Assembly: GCA_963643215.1 (NCBI GenBank)
Contig: CAVIJY010000002.1
Span: forward strand, 8,305-72,304
DNA: 64,000 nt
Direction: 5' to 3'
Origin: Darwinimomas sp963643215
GTDB taxonomy: Bacteria > Bacillota > Clostridia > Lachnospirales > Lachnospiraceae
Shown: piece after piece, positions 8,405-17,457 of the stretch
Position numbering within the stretch: position 1 is the stretch's first letter
Layout: every line of letters starts with the position of its first letter
Notes under the pieces: generated by a model
Seen by the model: only the letters and a program-made list of their open reading frames with translations
The model's database searches: none
What the model was told of the DNA's origin: nothing
Program-made: the position numbers and the translations under genes

Positions 8405-8518
8405 ATGCTTCCTTCCGCCGGCATTATCCGGTTCAAGTTATAAGGGTCAGCCGCGACACGCACCCGGTATCAAACCTCCGTGCATACGCCGGCCTTCTCA
8501 GCATCTGCTCCCCCAGCA
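8405..8518 (-). ncRNA. TPP riboswitch (thi-box)
   Basis: The minus strand carries the conserved thi-box cores CTGGGGGAGC, then GCTGAGAAG, then GCTGACCCTTATAACTTGAA and CCGGATAATGCCGGCG, in that order. TPP binding is expected to lower thiT expression. A further hairpin (GCAGA...TCTGC) lies between the aptamer and the terminator. Confidence 0.95.
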
Positions 8519-8532
8519 ATTTGGACACTTAC

Positions 8533-8560
8533 AGTATATACAAAAAGCCTGTTAAAGCAA
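8533..8560 (-). promoter_or_regulatory. Promoter of the thiT riboswitch leader
   Basis: The -35 TTGCTT (8560-8555) and -10 TATACT (8538-8533) are separated by 16 bases, placing the start just upstream of the thi-box. Confidence 0.65.
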
Positions 8561-8592
8561 CAGTGATTTCTTTCTTCTGCATCAACAGGTCT
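8539..8592 (-). terminator. Probable terminator of the cardiolipin synthase gene
   Basis: On the minus strand CCTGTT pairs with AACAGG across a long loop and is followed by CTTTTTG. It overlaps the thiT promoter region. Confidence 0.5.
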
Positions 8593-8593
8593 T

Positions 8594-10216
8594 CTACATC
8601 AGTGGAGCGAAGAGTCTGAAGAAGACCTGCATCAGCAATTTTCCTCTTCCCAGACGCGTCCCGTAGTCCTGCGTCACCTCGCGGGCCTGAGACATCATAT
8701 GCTCAAGATCCTTTTTCGTATCCTCCACGGCCCTGCAGTTCATATATACGCAACCGTTTTCAAACTGATGATAAAAGCTGCGATAGTCAAGATTGACGGT
8801 GCCGCAGGTGGCTACCAGATCATCTGCCACACACAGCTTGCAATGGGAAAATCCCGGCGACCATTCAAATATCCGCACCCCGTTTCTGACCAGCATGGAA
8901 TAATACGATCTGGTCGCATTGTATACCAGCTTTTTGTCCGGTATGCCGGGAGTGATTATCCGAACATCCACGCCGCGCTTGGCCGCTATGCTTAGCTCGT
9001 GCGCCATCTCATCCGTGATGATAAGATACGGCGTTGCAAACCAGCAGTATTCCGTGGCCTTGTCTATGACCGTTATATAAACCTCCTCTCCCACATGCTC
9101 ATGTCCGAGAGGGCTGTCCGCATACGGCTGCACAAATGCATCCTCTTGTGCCTGATGCTCTGTCTGCGGCATGAATCTGTCAAAATCCGCCTCATGATCC
9201 ACCTGATCCTTCTGATAGCGGCTCTTTACTGCATTCCAGTTTTCCAGAAATGTGGCCGTCATGCTGCGAACCGCCTGCCCGGTTATCCTTATACCGGCAT
9301 CCTTCCATTCTCCGTACGGCTGAGTGATATTAAAATACTCGTTGGCCAGATTATAGCCTCCGGTAAATCCTGTCACGCCGTCTATGACGCATATCTTGCG
9401 GTGATCGCGATTGTTAAGAAATATATTCAGGCCGGGAAGAAAAGGATTGAAAAACCTGCATTTTATCCCCTTTGATGTCAGCCGACGCCTGAATTCTCTG
9501 TTGTTCACAAAAAATATGGAGCCGATGTCGTCATAGAATACGCGCACCTCCACTCCCGCGGCTGCACGCTCGGCGAGCAGCTCCTCTATCTCATGCCAGG
9601 TCTCCTTGTCCTCTATTGCATAATATTCCATGAATATAAATGACTCTGCCCTGCTGATAGCCTCCTTTTGCGCCTTCAGACACTCGGATGCCGATGAGAA
9701 GTATTTGATATCTGTATTCTGATAAACCGGATATCCGGCAGTGTTTTCGATATAGTGTGCAATGTTGTGCAAATGCCGGCTGAGGCCTCTGAGTCTGACC
9801 GACGCGGCATCGGTATCCTCTCCGGCCTGCCCCTCTTTAAGCTTGGGCAAGACTATGGCGTCTATATCCTCGTACCGTCTGCGCATCCTCTTTGTCGAAA
9901 GATTCAGACCGACCATCAGATACAGACCTATGCCCACCACAGGAAGCGTCATGATCAATATAATCCACGGAAGCTTTGTGCTTGCTGCGCTGTCGCTGCT
10001 GTAGATGGCCAGCGCCAGTATCAGCGCGATGACCGTTAGAGACCGTGTCAGCCATTCCACAGCCGATGTGAGCTGGCCGATCTGTCTTGTCAGCAGCAAT
10101 ATCTCAAGCAATATGATAAGCGTCGTGAGCAGCAATCTTCCCACGCCGCTTCGCACCGCCGCCTTCTTTTCAACTGTATTCATCCGATTAAATCCGTGAC
10201 TCAACCTGTAGCTCAC
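8594..10216 (-). CDS. Cardiolipin synthase (phospholipase D family)
   Basis: A membrane enzyme that joins phosphatidylglycerol units into cardiolipin. Two or three N-terminal hydrophobic helices (within residues 25-125) precede two PLD domains with complete HKD motifs: DHRKICVIDGVTGFTGGYN and HCKLCVADDLVATCGTVNLD. At 540 residues it is slightly long for bacterial Cls. The GTG at 10216 has AAGGGAG almost touching it, and the ATG at 10183 (MNTVEKK) lacks a clear ribosome site, so the exact N-terminus is uncertain. Confidence 0.92.
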   Translation of the reverse strand: MSYRLSHGFNRMNTVEKKAAVRSGVGRLLLTTLIILLEILLLTRQIGQLTSAVEWLTRSLTVIALILALAIYSSDSAASTKLPWIILIMTLPVVGIGLYLMVGLNLSTKRMRRRYEDIDAIVLPKLKEGQAGEDTDAASVRLRGLSRHLHNIAHYIENTAGYPVYQNTDIKYFSSASECLKAQKEAISRAESFIFMEYYAIEDKETWHEIEELLAERAAAGVEVRVFYDDIGSIFFVNNREFRRRLTSKGIKCRFFNPFLPGLNIFLNNRDHRKICVIDGVTGFTGGYNLANEYFNITQPYGEWKDAGIRITGQAVRSMTATFLENWNAVKSRYQKDQVDHEADFDRFMPQTEHQAQEDAFVQPYADSPLGHEHVGEEVYITVIDKATEYCWFATPYLIITDEMAHELSIAAKRGVDVRIITPGIPDKKLVYNATRSYYSMLVRNGVRIFEWSPGFSHCKLCVADDLVATCGTVNLDYRSFYHQFENGCVYMNCRAVEDTKKDLEHMMSQAREVTQDYGTRLGRGKLLMQVFFRLFAPLM

Positions 10217-10255
10217 ACTCCCTTGTAAAGTCAGACACTTGCTACACTATAACAC

Positions 10256-10290
10256 AGCGGACACACCGTGTCAGTGTGTCCGCGTATTTT
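10256..10290 (+). terminator. Hairpin with T tract preceding repeat B copy 1
   Basis: GCGGACACAC pairs perfectly with GTGTGTCCGC, followed by GTATTTTT on the plus strand. No plus-strand gene lies upstream, so it may be part of the repeat element rather than a gene terminator. Confidence 0.5.
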
Positions 10291-10291
10291 T

Positions 10292-10379
10292 ACGCGAAGC
10301 AATGAGTCAAAGTCTGAGCTTGCTCAAGACCTTGATGAATGCCGCGATAGCGAGGGAACACGCGAAGCGTGTTCCCGAG
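10292..10379 (+). repeat. Dispersed repeat B, copy 1
   Basis: It starts ACGCGAAGCAATGAG directly after a T tract, then has the hairpin GAGCTTGCTC, the conserved TTGATGAATGCCGCGATA, and ends with the hairpin GGGAACACGC-GAA-GCGTGTTCCC. Related copies in the opposite orientation lie at 28921-29130 and 42185-42310. Confidence 0.75.
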
Positions 10380-10380
10380 A

Positions 10381-10950
10381 TCACACAAACTTCACTATAT
10401 CATCAAAGGCCAGCTTTGGTACATAGTAGTTGCGCTCGTCATCGACCCAGTACTTCAGCTCTCCGTCCTTCGCATCTGTCAGTGTGCTGGTGCAGCCAGG
10501 CTTTCCTATGGCTATCACAAGTCTTACAGACAGCTCGTCGGGGATGGATAAAAGCTCCTTTATCCCGCTTCTGACCACATTGCCCATGATGCAGCTTCCG
10601 TACCCTTTTTCGTACAGTGAAGCAACTATGGCATGTGTCGCTATGCCTGCGTCCACATCTGCCGCGCCCGGCGCTCCTGTCTCACACACAACTATAAATG
10701 CCGTAGGCTGCTCGTCCTTATGCGGCGTTCCTACTGACGGGTCGAGAGCCGCGGCAAATCTGACCAGAGGCTGCATCCGCTCCAGCGTCTCTGATCCGTT
10801 TACTGCATAGTAGCGAAGCGGCTGTTTGTTGCTTGCGCTGTTTGCTATTCTGGCATTTTCAAGCGCATATCTGAGTACATCCTCAGGCACCGGATCCTGC
10901 AGAAATCTCCTGTAGGTCCTGCACCCGAGCTGTATTTCATGCATATTCAT
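10381..10950 (-). CDS. Nitroreductase-family FMN flavoprotein
   Basis: A 189-residue nitroreductase-fold protein that likely reduces a small electron-poor substrate with NAD(P)H. FMN-binding signatures are CRTYRRFLQDPV near the N-terminus, ARIANSASNKQPLRYYAV, and the C-terminal IGKPGC region. The start at 10950 (MNMHEIQ) follows AAAGGAGGATATGTCA; the longer frame lacks support. Only six bases after the fic stop position separate the extended frame, so fic and this gene could be co-transcribed. Substrate unknown. Confidence 0.85.
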   Translation of the reverse strand: MNMHEIQLGCRTYRRFLQDPVPEDVLRYALENARIANSASNKQPLRYYAVNGSETLERMQPLVRFAAALDPSVGTPHKDEQPTAFIVVCETGAPGAADVDAGIATHAIVASLYEKGYGSCIMGNVVRSGIKELLSIPDELSVRLVIAIGKPGCTSTLTDAKDGELKYWVDDERNYYVPKLAFDDIVKFV

Positions 10951-11012
10951 TGACATATCCTCCTTTGTTCTGGCTCCTTCAGTATTTTCTGTGCTGCCCA
11001 TCGGCATTTAGC

Positions 11013-11744
11013 TTACATCATAAAATATTGACATTCCTGACGATATGCTTCAGCTTCTTTTTGCATCAATTCCAGTAATTTATCGACCTTTTGATGTTCT
11101 CTGAATTCTTTCAGACCTTCCAGATACCTGCTTCTGTCATCATCTAAAATGATAAACGGTTCCAGCTCATCATATTTTAAGCTTTCCCGAAACAATATCA
11201 TTCTTCCTGTTCTTCCGTTTCCATCCTGAAACGGATGAATTGACTCATATTTTGCATGAAATTCAGCAAGTGCTTTCATGCTTTTCTCTTGGCTGTGATA
11301 CCGATCCAAAAGCTGCTTCATCTCTGTTTCCACATCTTTTGGCAAAGGGGTTTTATACATTCCTATCATATTCGGGCGCTTCTTATAATCTCCGATAGCA
11401 TATCCATTTGCCCGGTCTTCAAAAACTCCTGATTTTAATTCGTAATGCATCTGTTTAATCAAATCTTCTGTCAATTCCTCTTCCAGTGTATCCAGCATAT
11501 AATTAAACATCAGGAAATGCCCGTTCATCTCTTCTACATCTTTCGCACGATAATAGTCGTCACTGGCCGGTAATGTTCCATTATCAAACAATGATGCCGT
11601 CTGTTCGGGCGTCAGCGTGCTTCCTTCGATTTTATTTGAATTATATGCCATCGCTCTTTGTGTATAGGCATAAACTCCTGATCTGTCAAATCGCTTTCGT
11701 TCTATTTTAAATCGTTCAACTAACCATTGTTTAAATTCCGGCAT
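11013..11744 (-). CDS. Fic-domain protein with N-terminal autoinhibitory motif
   Basis: A 243-residue Fic protein, a class that transfers AMP (or another nucleotide moiety) to a hydroxyl side chain of a target protein. The catalytic loop is canonical, HPFQDGNGRTGR (about residues 166-177). An inhibitory helix S-N-K-I-E-G, matching (S/T)xxxE(G/N), sits N-terminal near residues 36-41, as in class II Fic proteins that self-inhibit. The gene is visibly more AT-rich than its neighbours, suggesting acquisition. No separate antitoxin is adjacent, consistent with built-in inhibition. The target is unknown. Confidence 0.9.
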   Translation of the reverse strand: MPEFKQWLVERFKIERKRFDRSGVYAYTQRAMAYNSNKIEGSTLTPEQTASLFDNGTLPASDDYYRAKDVEEMNGHFLMFNYMLDTLEEELTEDLIKQMHYELKSGVFEDRANGYAIGDYKKRPNMIGMYKTPLPKDVETEMKQLLDRYHSQEKSMKALAEFHAKYESIHPFQDGNGRTGRMILFRESLKYDELEPFIILDDDRSRYLEGLKEFREHQKVDKLLELMQKEAEAYRQECQYFMM

Positions 11745-11802
11745 CCTGATATCACCTCTTTTCTGTCCGAAATATTTTTTGAAGCATTCAAATCATCCGG
11801 AC

Positions 11803-12939
11803 TCAATAGTTCTCGTCTCCGCGGTCAATATTGATCCTGCATACATACTTATCATCGATCTCGAGCATCAGCTTCGAAATCTGCTCCTTAAGTCTCTCCT
11901 CCTGCTGCGATGTATACCTGTACGGCACGGACAGATCAAAGCTTATGGGATGCTTTGCCCCGAACCTGACCTGCAGATCGTGAAAGCCGGCATCAGGATC
12001 TAGTATTCCCAGCACCTGTGTCAGCTTGTCCCTGATCTTCAGTACACGGGCATCGTCCATCTCCGTGGGATCCACATGTACCACAAGATCTATCCCGTAC
12101 TGCTCCTTGACGCCCTTCTCTATATGATCGGCCAGATGATGCGAGTCTATAAGCGAAAGGCTCTGGGGAACCTCGACATGGAGCGAGCCCATGTACCTTC
12201 CCGGGCCGTAGCCGTGAAGAATGATATCGTGAACGTCAACCACTCCCTCATATCCTATCACCGTGCTCCTGATCTTTTCTATAAGCGCCGGATCCGCTCT
12301 GTCTCCCAGCAGCATACCGACAGAATCCTTCATGATGCCGATTCCGCTCCACAGCACGATGCAGGATATCAGAAGTCCTGCGTATCCGTCGATATTTATC
12401 CCCTTTGTATGATAGATTCCGACCGATATCAGTGTCGCGCCCGATGCGAAGGCATCCATGAGTGAATCCATGGCTGTCGCGTCGATGGTTCTGTTGTCAG
12501 TCTTTGCTGCCAGCGCCTTATTGAATACAAAAAGCCCGAGCTTTATGAATATGGATATTATCAGCAGAATCAGCGATATGCTGTGCACGGTCAGCGGCTG
12601 CGGATTGCGGATATTCTCGACGGAGCTTTTCAGAAAATCTATTCCCACATTGAAGATCAGTACGGCTATCACAAGAGTCGCTATATACTCCATCCTTCCG
12701 TATCCGAAGGGATGCTCTCTGTCTGTCGGCCTTCCGGATATCCTTGCCGCGGCAAGCGCTATCACGGACGAGGCCGCGTCCGACATATTGTTGAACGCAT
12801 CCGCGGTCACAGCGGTGGAATGACTCACCAGTCCTACACCCAGCTTCACGGCCGATAAAAGAACATTGCAGACAATGCCTGCAATCCCCGACAGTATGCC
12901 GTATTCAGTTCTTGTCTTGCCGGAGTTTTCTGCTCCCAT
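11803..12939 (-). CDS. Cation diffusion facilitator metal exporter
   Basis: A 378-residue CDF transporter that exports divalent metal (Zn, Fe, Mn or Co) by proton antiport. Features are a set of N-terminal helices with the metal-site motif HSTAVTADAFNNMSDAASS (about residues 41-59), the conserved REHPFGYGRMEY loop, and a second site H-x-x-x-D-like pair in the DATAMDSLMDAFASG helix. A long cytoplasmic C-terminal dimerisation domain (residues about 215-378) carries ligands such as HDIILHGYGPG. Metal specificity cannot be read with confidence. Confidence 0.92.
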   Translation of the reverse strand: MGAENSGKTRTEYGILSGIAGIVCNVLLSAVKLGVGLVSHSTAVTADAFNNMSDAASSVIALAAARISGRPTDREHPFGYGRMEYIATLVIAVLIFNVGIDFLKSSVENIRNPQPLTVHSISLILLIISIFIKLGLFVFNKALAAKTDNRTIDATAMDSLMDAFASGATLISVGIYHTKGINIDGYAGLLISCIVLWSGIGIMKDSVGMLLGDRADPALIEKIRSTVIGYEGVVDVHDIILHGYGPGRYMGSLHVEVPQSLSLIDSHHLADHIEKGVKEQYGIDLVVHVDPTEMDDARVLKIRDKLTQVLGILDPDAGFHDLQVRFGAKHPISFDLSVPYRYTSQQEERLKEQISKLMLEIDDKYVCRINIDRGDENY

Positions 12940-13021
12940 CGTCTATGCACGCTCCGTTTTATATATTGTGCCGAAGCACATTCCTCATGATAATATCTGC
13001 ATACTTTGTTAGTCAATTACA

Positions 13022-13064
13022 ACAGCTTCGAAAGCAGAACCCGTGTCCATACTCTCGAAGCTGT
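13022..13064. terminator. Inverted repeat downstream of the carD-like gene
   Basis: ACAGCTTCGA at the left pairs with TCGAAGCTGT at the right around a 20-odd base loop. T-rich sequence follows only on the plus strand, so its role as terminator for the minus-strand carD-like gene is uncertain. Confidence 0.4.
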
Positions 13065-13116
13065 CTGTTTTACATATTCTGCTTTTATATTCCGATGCCG
13101 GCTGATCCGTGTAAGC

Positions 13117-13626
13117 TCAGCCCTCCATGCTCTCCAGTGTCAGATATATCCTCTCACGAACCGAATCAAAGGCCTCGTCAAGCGAGTATGCAAGCTCCGT
13201 AAAGAGAAGCCTCTCAGCTGTATTCAGATATCTCTGCGTCATGCTGGTCACTGCCTTGCCTGATCTGATCCGTGATGCTCTGGCCTTATACAGCGCCTTT
13301 ATCAGCGCCATCATCTCTCTGGCATCATTTTTGTTGATCACAGCCGATATATATGGCTCTCCCCGCTTCCCCTCGGGCAGCTGCGGGCTTTCAAGAGCTT
13401 CTATATGCTCCATCAGGCCTCTTGCCTCGGCGCCGCTCAAGACCCTGTGGAACTTGTCCTCGGAGCCTTCAACCGCCACATAGAGCATACCGTTTTTATT
13501 CTCCGATGATACCAGCATATAGTACAGCTTCTCACTTCCCTTGGCGGCAAATGGCGGCACCAGTATGTCCCTGATTTCGCAAAGTCCCCGGCTCCCGTAA
13601 ACAACAACATCGCCTATACTCAGCAT
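13117..13626 (-). CDS. CarD-like / TRCF RNAP-interacting domain regulator
   Basis: A 169-residue protein beginning with a CarD/TRCF RNA polymerase interaction domain (LSIGDVVVYGSRGLCEIRDI, then the barrel up to about residue 65). An alpha-helical C-terminal half follows. Proteins of this type bind the RNAP beta subunit and tune promoter opening. The ribosome site is near consensus (AAAGGAGGAGAG). A promoter with TTGCCG, 16 bases and TATATA lies upstream. The regulon is unknown. Confidence 0.85.
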   Translation of the reverse strand: MLSIGDVVVYGSRGLCEIRDILVPPFAAKGSEKLYYMLVSSENKNGMLYVAVEGSEDKFHRVLSGAEARGLMEHIEALESPQLPEGKRGEPYISAVINKNDAREMMALIKALYKARASRIRSGKAVTSMTQRYLNTAERLLFTELAYSLDEAFDSVRERIYLTLESMEG

Positions 13627-13795
13627 CTCTCCTCCTTTGCCATGCTTTGCGTTCTTTTCCCGTCATCATGATTGTACTTATATATATACTTTATCACATT
13701 TCCGGCAAAAACGCCTGCATCAATAACAACAAGGATTCAGACACCATTTATGGGTGATTTTGCACAATCAGCTCCGCCTCTTTGTCAGGCAGCAC

Positions 13796-16195
13796 TTATT
13801 TCACGACAAAATTGATGATCTTGCCCGGCACATATATCTCCTTCACCAGGGTTTTGCCCTCGATAAAGGAAGCTACATTCCTGTTTGCCTTTGCTGCATC
13901 AAGAGCCTGATCCTTAGTGGCATCCGCTGCTACTGTCACCGTACCGCGCAGCTTTCCGTTGACCTGAACGCCTACCTCTATGGTCTCGTCCACTGTCTTT
14001 GCCTCGTCATGCTCGGGCCACTGCGATACAGTTAAAAAGTCCGTATATCCGAGCTCGTGATATATCTCCTCCGTGATATGCGGCGCAAAGGGAGACAGCA
14101 GCTTGATAAATGTAACCAGCTGATCCCTGCCTATCTTTCCGACCTTGTAGATGTCATTGACCAGTCCCATCATGGCAGCTATAGCCGTGTTGAACTTCAT
14201 GTCGTCTATGTCAGACGATACTTTCTTTATGGTCTTGTGAAGCCCGGACTCCAGCTCATGAACAGGCTCCGGTGTGACGATATCCGTCATTGCGGCAACT
14301 CTGTCGAGGAATCTCTTGCAGCCCTTCACAGAAGCGTCATTCCACGGCGCCGCACTTCCGTAGTCTCCCATGAAAAGCACATAAACCCTGAGTGTGTCCG
14401 CGCCGTAGGCATCCACGATGTCCAGCGGGTCAACCACATTGCCCTTGGACTTGCTCATCTTCTCGCCGTCGGCGCCCAGTATCATTCCCTGTGCGCTTCT
14501 CTTCTTATAGGGCTCCGGACACGGCACCTCATTGATATCGTAAAGGAACTGATGCCAGAATCTCGAATACAGCAGATGCCTGGTCACATGCTCCATGCCT
14601 CCGTTGTACCAGTCTACCGGCATCCAGTATTTAAGCTTTTCCGGATCTGCAAATGCCTTGTCATTGTGCGGATCGCAGTATCTCAGGAAGTACCAGGATG
14701 AACCCGCCCACTGAGGCATGGTATCCGTCTCACGCTTTGCCGGTCCGCCGCACTTGGGACATGTGCAGTTTACAAAGCTGTCGATCTTCGCCAGAGGAGA
14801 CTTTCCGTCCGTTCCCGGTTCAAAGTCCTGCACCTGAGGCAGTCTGAGCGGCAGCTGATCATACGGCACGCCTACCACACCGCATTTCTCACAATGTATC
14901 AGCGGGATCGGCTCGCCCCAGTATCTCTGCCTGTTGAACGCCCAGTCCTTCATCTTGAACTGAACCCCGGCATGGCCTATACCCTGCTCCTGAAGATGCT
15001 CTATCATCCTGGCGATGGAGTCCTTCTTATTTGTCAGACCGTTGAGGAATCCGGAGTTGATCATCTCCCCGTCTCCTGTATAGGCCTCCTTTTCGATATC
15101 TCCGCCTCTGATGACCTCTACAATATCAATGCCGAACGCATGGGCGAAGTCCCAGTCTCTCTGATCATGAGCAGGCACGGCCATGATCGCTCCGGTTCCG
15201 TATCCCATCATGACATAATCCGCCACGAATATCGGAACCTCTCTGCCTGTGATGGGATTGACCGCTGTGAGTCCCTCAAGCTTCAGGCCTGTCTTGTCCT
15301 TCACCAGCTGTGTGCGCTCAAACTCCGTCTTCTTTGCGCATTCCTCGCGATATGCAGTGACAGCTTCCATGTTGGATATTCTGGAGGCATATCTGTCAAT
15401 GATCGGATGCTCCGGAGCCATAACCATGAATGTCACTCCGAACAGCGTATCCGGGCGCGTCGTATATATCTCTATCCTGTCGTCCTCGCCTGCGATCGGG
15501 AAGTTTACAAATGCTCCTGTGGACTTGCCGATCCAGTTGACCTCCTGCTGCTTTATAGCCTCGGGATAGTCCACATCATCCAGCCCTTTAAGAAGACGGT
15601 CCGCATACTTCGTTATCTTCAGATACCACACATCCTTGGGCAGCTGCACCACATCGCTGTGGCAGATATCGCATTTTCCTCCCTGCGAGTCCTCATTGGA
15701 GAGCACCACCTTGCAGTGCGGACAGTAATTGACAAGAGCCTTGTTTCTGAATACAAGGCCGTGATCAAAGAGTTTGAGGAAGATCCACTGCGTCCATTTA
15801 TAGTAGTCCTCATCCGTCGTATCTATGACGCGGGTCCAGTCAAATGAAAAGCCGACGCTTTTGAGCTGGTTTGAGAATCTCTTGATATTTGTATCCGTTA
15901 TGATACGCGGATGTGTATTGGTCTTTACTGCATAGTTCTCGGTCGGAAGACCGAATGCGTCAAATCCGATAGGCAATAGGACATTGTATCCCTGCATACG
16001 ACGCTTTCTTCCGATAACCTCTATGCTGGAATACGCTTTGATATGACCGACATGCATTCCCGCCCCGCTCGGGTACGGAAACTCCACCAGTCCGTAGAAT
16101 TTCGGCTTCTCGGAGAAATCCTCCGCGTGGAACAGACCTGCGTCCTCCCACTCCTTCTGCCATTTCGGCTCGATCTTCTTGAAATTGTAGTTCAT
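13796..16195 (-). CDS. leuS: Leucyl-tRNA synthetase
   Basis: A class I synthetase of 799 residues, normal for bacterial LeuRS. It has the HIGH-type motif GMHVGHIKAY (about residue 45), a CP1 editing domain with TTRPDTLFGVTFMVMAPEHP, a zinc-type pair of cysteines in the connective region (NYCPHC and KCDICH), and KMSKS as GEKMSKSKGNVVDP. The C-terminal anticodon-binding region is complete. There is no T-box upstream; transcription appears to start from an ordinary sigma-A promoter about 75 bases before the ATG. Confidence 0.98.
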   Translation of the reverse strand: MNYNFKKIEPKWQKEWEDAGLFHAEDFSEKPKFYGLVEFPYPSGAGMHVGHIKAYSSIEVIGRKRRMQGYNVLLPIGFDAFGLPTENYAVKTNTHPRIITDTNIKRFSNQLKSVGFSFDWTRVIDTTDEDYYKWTQWIFLKLFDHGLVFRNKALVNYCPHCKVVLSNEDSQGGKCDICHSDVVQLPKDVWYLKITKYADRLLKGLDDVDYPEAIKQQEVNWIGKSTGAFVNFPIAGEDDRIEIYTTRPDTLFGVTFMVMAPEHPIIDRYASRISNMEAVTAYREECAKKTEFERTQLVKDKTGLKLEGLTAVNPITGREVPIFVADYVMMGYGTGAIMAVPAHDQRDWDFAHAFGIDIVEVIRGGDIEKEAYTGDGEMINSGFLNGLTNKKDSIARMIEHLQEQGIGHAGVQFKMKDWAFNRQRYWGEPIPLIHCEKCGVVGVPYDQLPLRLPQVQDFEPGTDGKSPLAKIDSFVNCTCPKCGGPAKRETDTMPQWAGSSWYFLRYCDPHNDKAFADPEKLKYWMPVDWYNGGMEHVTRHLLYSRFWHQFLYDINEVPCPEPYKKRSAQGMILGADGEKMSKSKGNVVDPLDIVDAYGADTLRVYVLFMGDYGSAAPWNDASVKGCKRFLDRVAAMTDIVTPEPVHELESGLHKTIKKVSSDIDDMKFNTAIAAMMGLVNDIYKVGKIGRDQLVTFIKLLSPFAPHITEEIYHELGYTDFLTVSQWPEHDEAKTVDETIEVGVQVNGKLRGTVTVAADATKDQALDAAKANRNVASFIEGKTLVKEIYVPGKIINFVVK

Positions 16196-16270
16196 CTTGT
16201 CCTATCTCCTTTTTAACGCATTAAAAGCGCGACACCTCGTCACCTTGCGAAATGTCCGCACCTGTTAATC

Positions 16271-16299
16271 ACTATAAAAGTGACTACAATCCCTGTCAA
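16271..16299 (-). promoter_or_regulatory. Sigma-A promoter of leuS
   Basis: TTGACA (16299-16294), 17 bases, TATAGT (16276-16271). The 375-base gap between leuS and yitT also holds repeat A copy 2 and the yitT promoter region; nothing else is evident. Confidence 0.8.
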
Positions 16300-16402
16300 G
16301 GCGAAAGTCAACTGATGCTGCAATGTGGCGCTGAAGCCATGGCTGTGAGGATACACGGCCGAGTCTGATCTCCGGACAGCTGCGGTTCGTGCTCTCAATT
16401 AT

Positions 16403-16473
16403 GGTTCGGGGTGCACCCGAACTTCCGGTTACACGGATTGTTTCGTGCTTCGCACTCCCACACTGTAACCAAT
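16403..16473. repeat. Dispersed palindromic repeat A, copy 2
   Basis: Same layout as the copy at 7541, but the first palindrome has one extra G. The outer stem of the second hairpin has changed to GGTTACA/TGTAACC, still able to pair. That suggests selection on structure or a different arm boundary. Confidence 0.7.
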
Positions 16474-16570
16474 TATCTTGTCATTCTCAACATGCAACTC
16501 TTGCTTGCTTTCGGCATCTGTCATGGTATAAGTAAGAACGACAACGGCTTCATACATTTGTTGCAAAGGT

Positions 16571-17443
16571 ATGGTGAATGAGATGAGCTTTACACAAAGG
16601 GATCTGACAAGACTGACCGGCATGGTCGCCGCCGGAGTCATCAGTGCATTGAACATGGTTCTGTTCGTTCAGGCCGGAGAGCTGTTTCCGGGCGGGATGG
16701 CAGGACTCACTCTGCTGCTTCAGCGGAGCGCGCTGAAGTATCTCGGTCTCGCACTACCATACTCCACTGTCAATATAGCGCTGAACGCATTTCCCGTATA
16801 TATTGGCTTCAGATATGTCGGGAAAAAATTCACTCTGTTCTCGCTGTTTATGATAGTTTTAAGCAGCTTTCTGGTTGACTTCTTTGGAATATTTCAGCCA
16901 TTCACAGATGACATACTTCTGATCAGCGTCTTCGGAGGCATCATCAACGGCCTTGCCAACAGCATCGCCCTGCGTCAAAACGCCAGCTTCGGCGGAACAG
17001 ACTTTCTGGCCATGTACATGAATGCCAGACATGGCATGGATTCCTGGAATATGATACTCGGAATCAATACTGTGATACTTTGTGTTGCCGGGATACTTTT
17101 CGGATGGGACAAGGCACTATACTCCATCATATATCAGTTTGCATCTACTCAGACAGTCAAGATGCTGTACAAGAAGTACCAGCAGATTACTCTTCTGATA
17201 GTAACCAACAGCCCGGATGAGATATGCCGTGAAATCCGGCGAACAACCGGACACGGCTCAACCATACTGCGCGCAGAGGGAGCCTATAAGCACGAAGAAC
17301 GCGATATCGTCTACTCTGTGGTCAGCGCCCCCGACAAAAGGCAGGTTTTAAGCCTTGTCCACAGAATAGATCCCACCGCATTCATCAATACCATGCGCAC
17401 CGAGCAGGTTCAGGGCAAATTTGTGATCGAAAAGCAGGAATAA
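16571..17443 (+). CDS. YitT-family membrane protein
   Basis: A 290-residue integral membrane protein with about five or six N-terminal hydrophobic helices, including MVAAGVISALNMVLFVQAGE and the conserved NGLANSIALRQNASFGGTDF. A C-terminal soluble DUF2179 domain follows (LIVTNSPDEICREIRR onward). Function is unknown; transport or signalling is assumed for the family. It is one of few plus-strand genes, divergent from leuS and convergent with the signal peptidase gene, with 14 bases between stops. The start may be the ATG at 16571 or one four codons in. Confidence 0.88.
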   Translation: MVNEMSFTQRDLTRLTGMVAAGVISALNMVLFVQAGELFPGGMAGLTLLLQRSALKYLGLALPYSTVNIALNAFPVYIGFRYVGKKFTLFSLFMIVLSSFLVDFFGIFQPFTDDILLISVFGGIINGLANSIALRQNASFGGTDFLAMYMNARHGMDSWNMILGINTVILCVAGILFGWDKALYSIIYQFASTQTVKMLYKKYQQITLLIVTNSPDEICREIRRTTGHGSTILRAEGAYKHEERDIVYSVVSAPDKRQVLSLVHRIDPTAFINTMRTEQVQGKFVIEKQE

Positions 17444-17457
17444 ATCTGCAAGCAGAT

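Noticed and set aside
13627..13795. Gene or small RNA in the gap between leuS and the carD-like gene
   Set aside because: Only a probable carD promoter (TTGCCG-16-TATATA) is visible; no open frame with a ribosome site or stable structure.
16196..16570. A T-box or leucine-responsive leader upstream of leuS
   Set aside because: No GGTGGNACCGCG core or terminator-antiterminator pair; the gap holds a plain promoter and repeat A copy 2.
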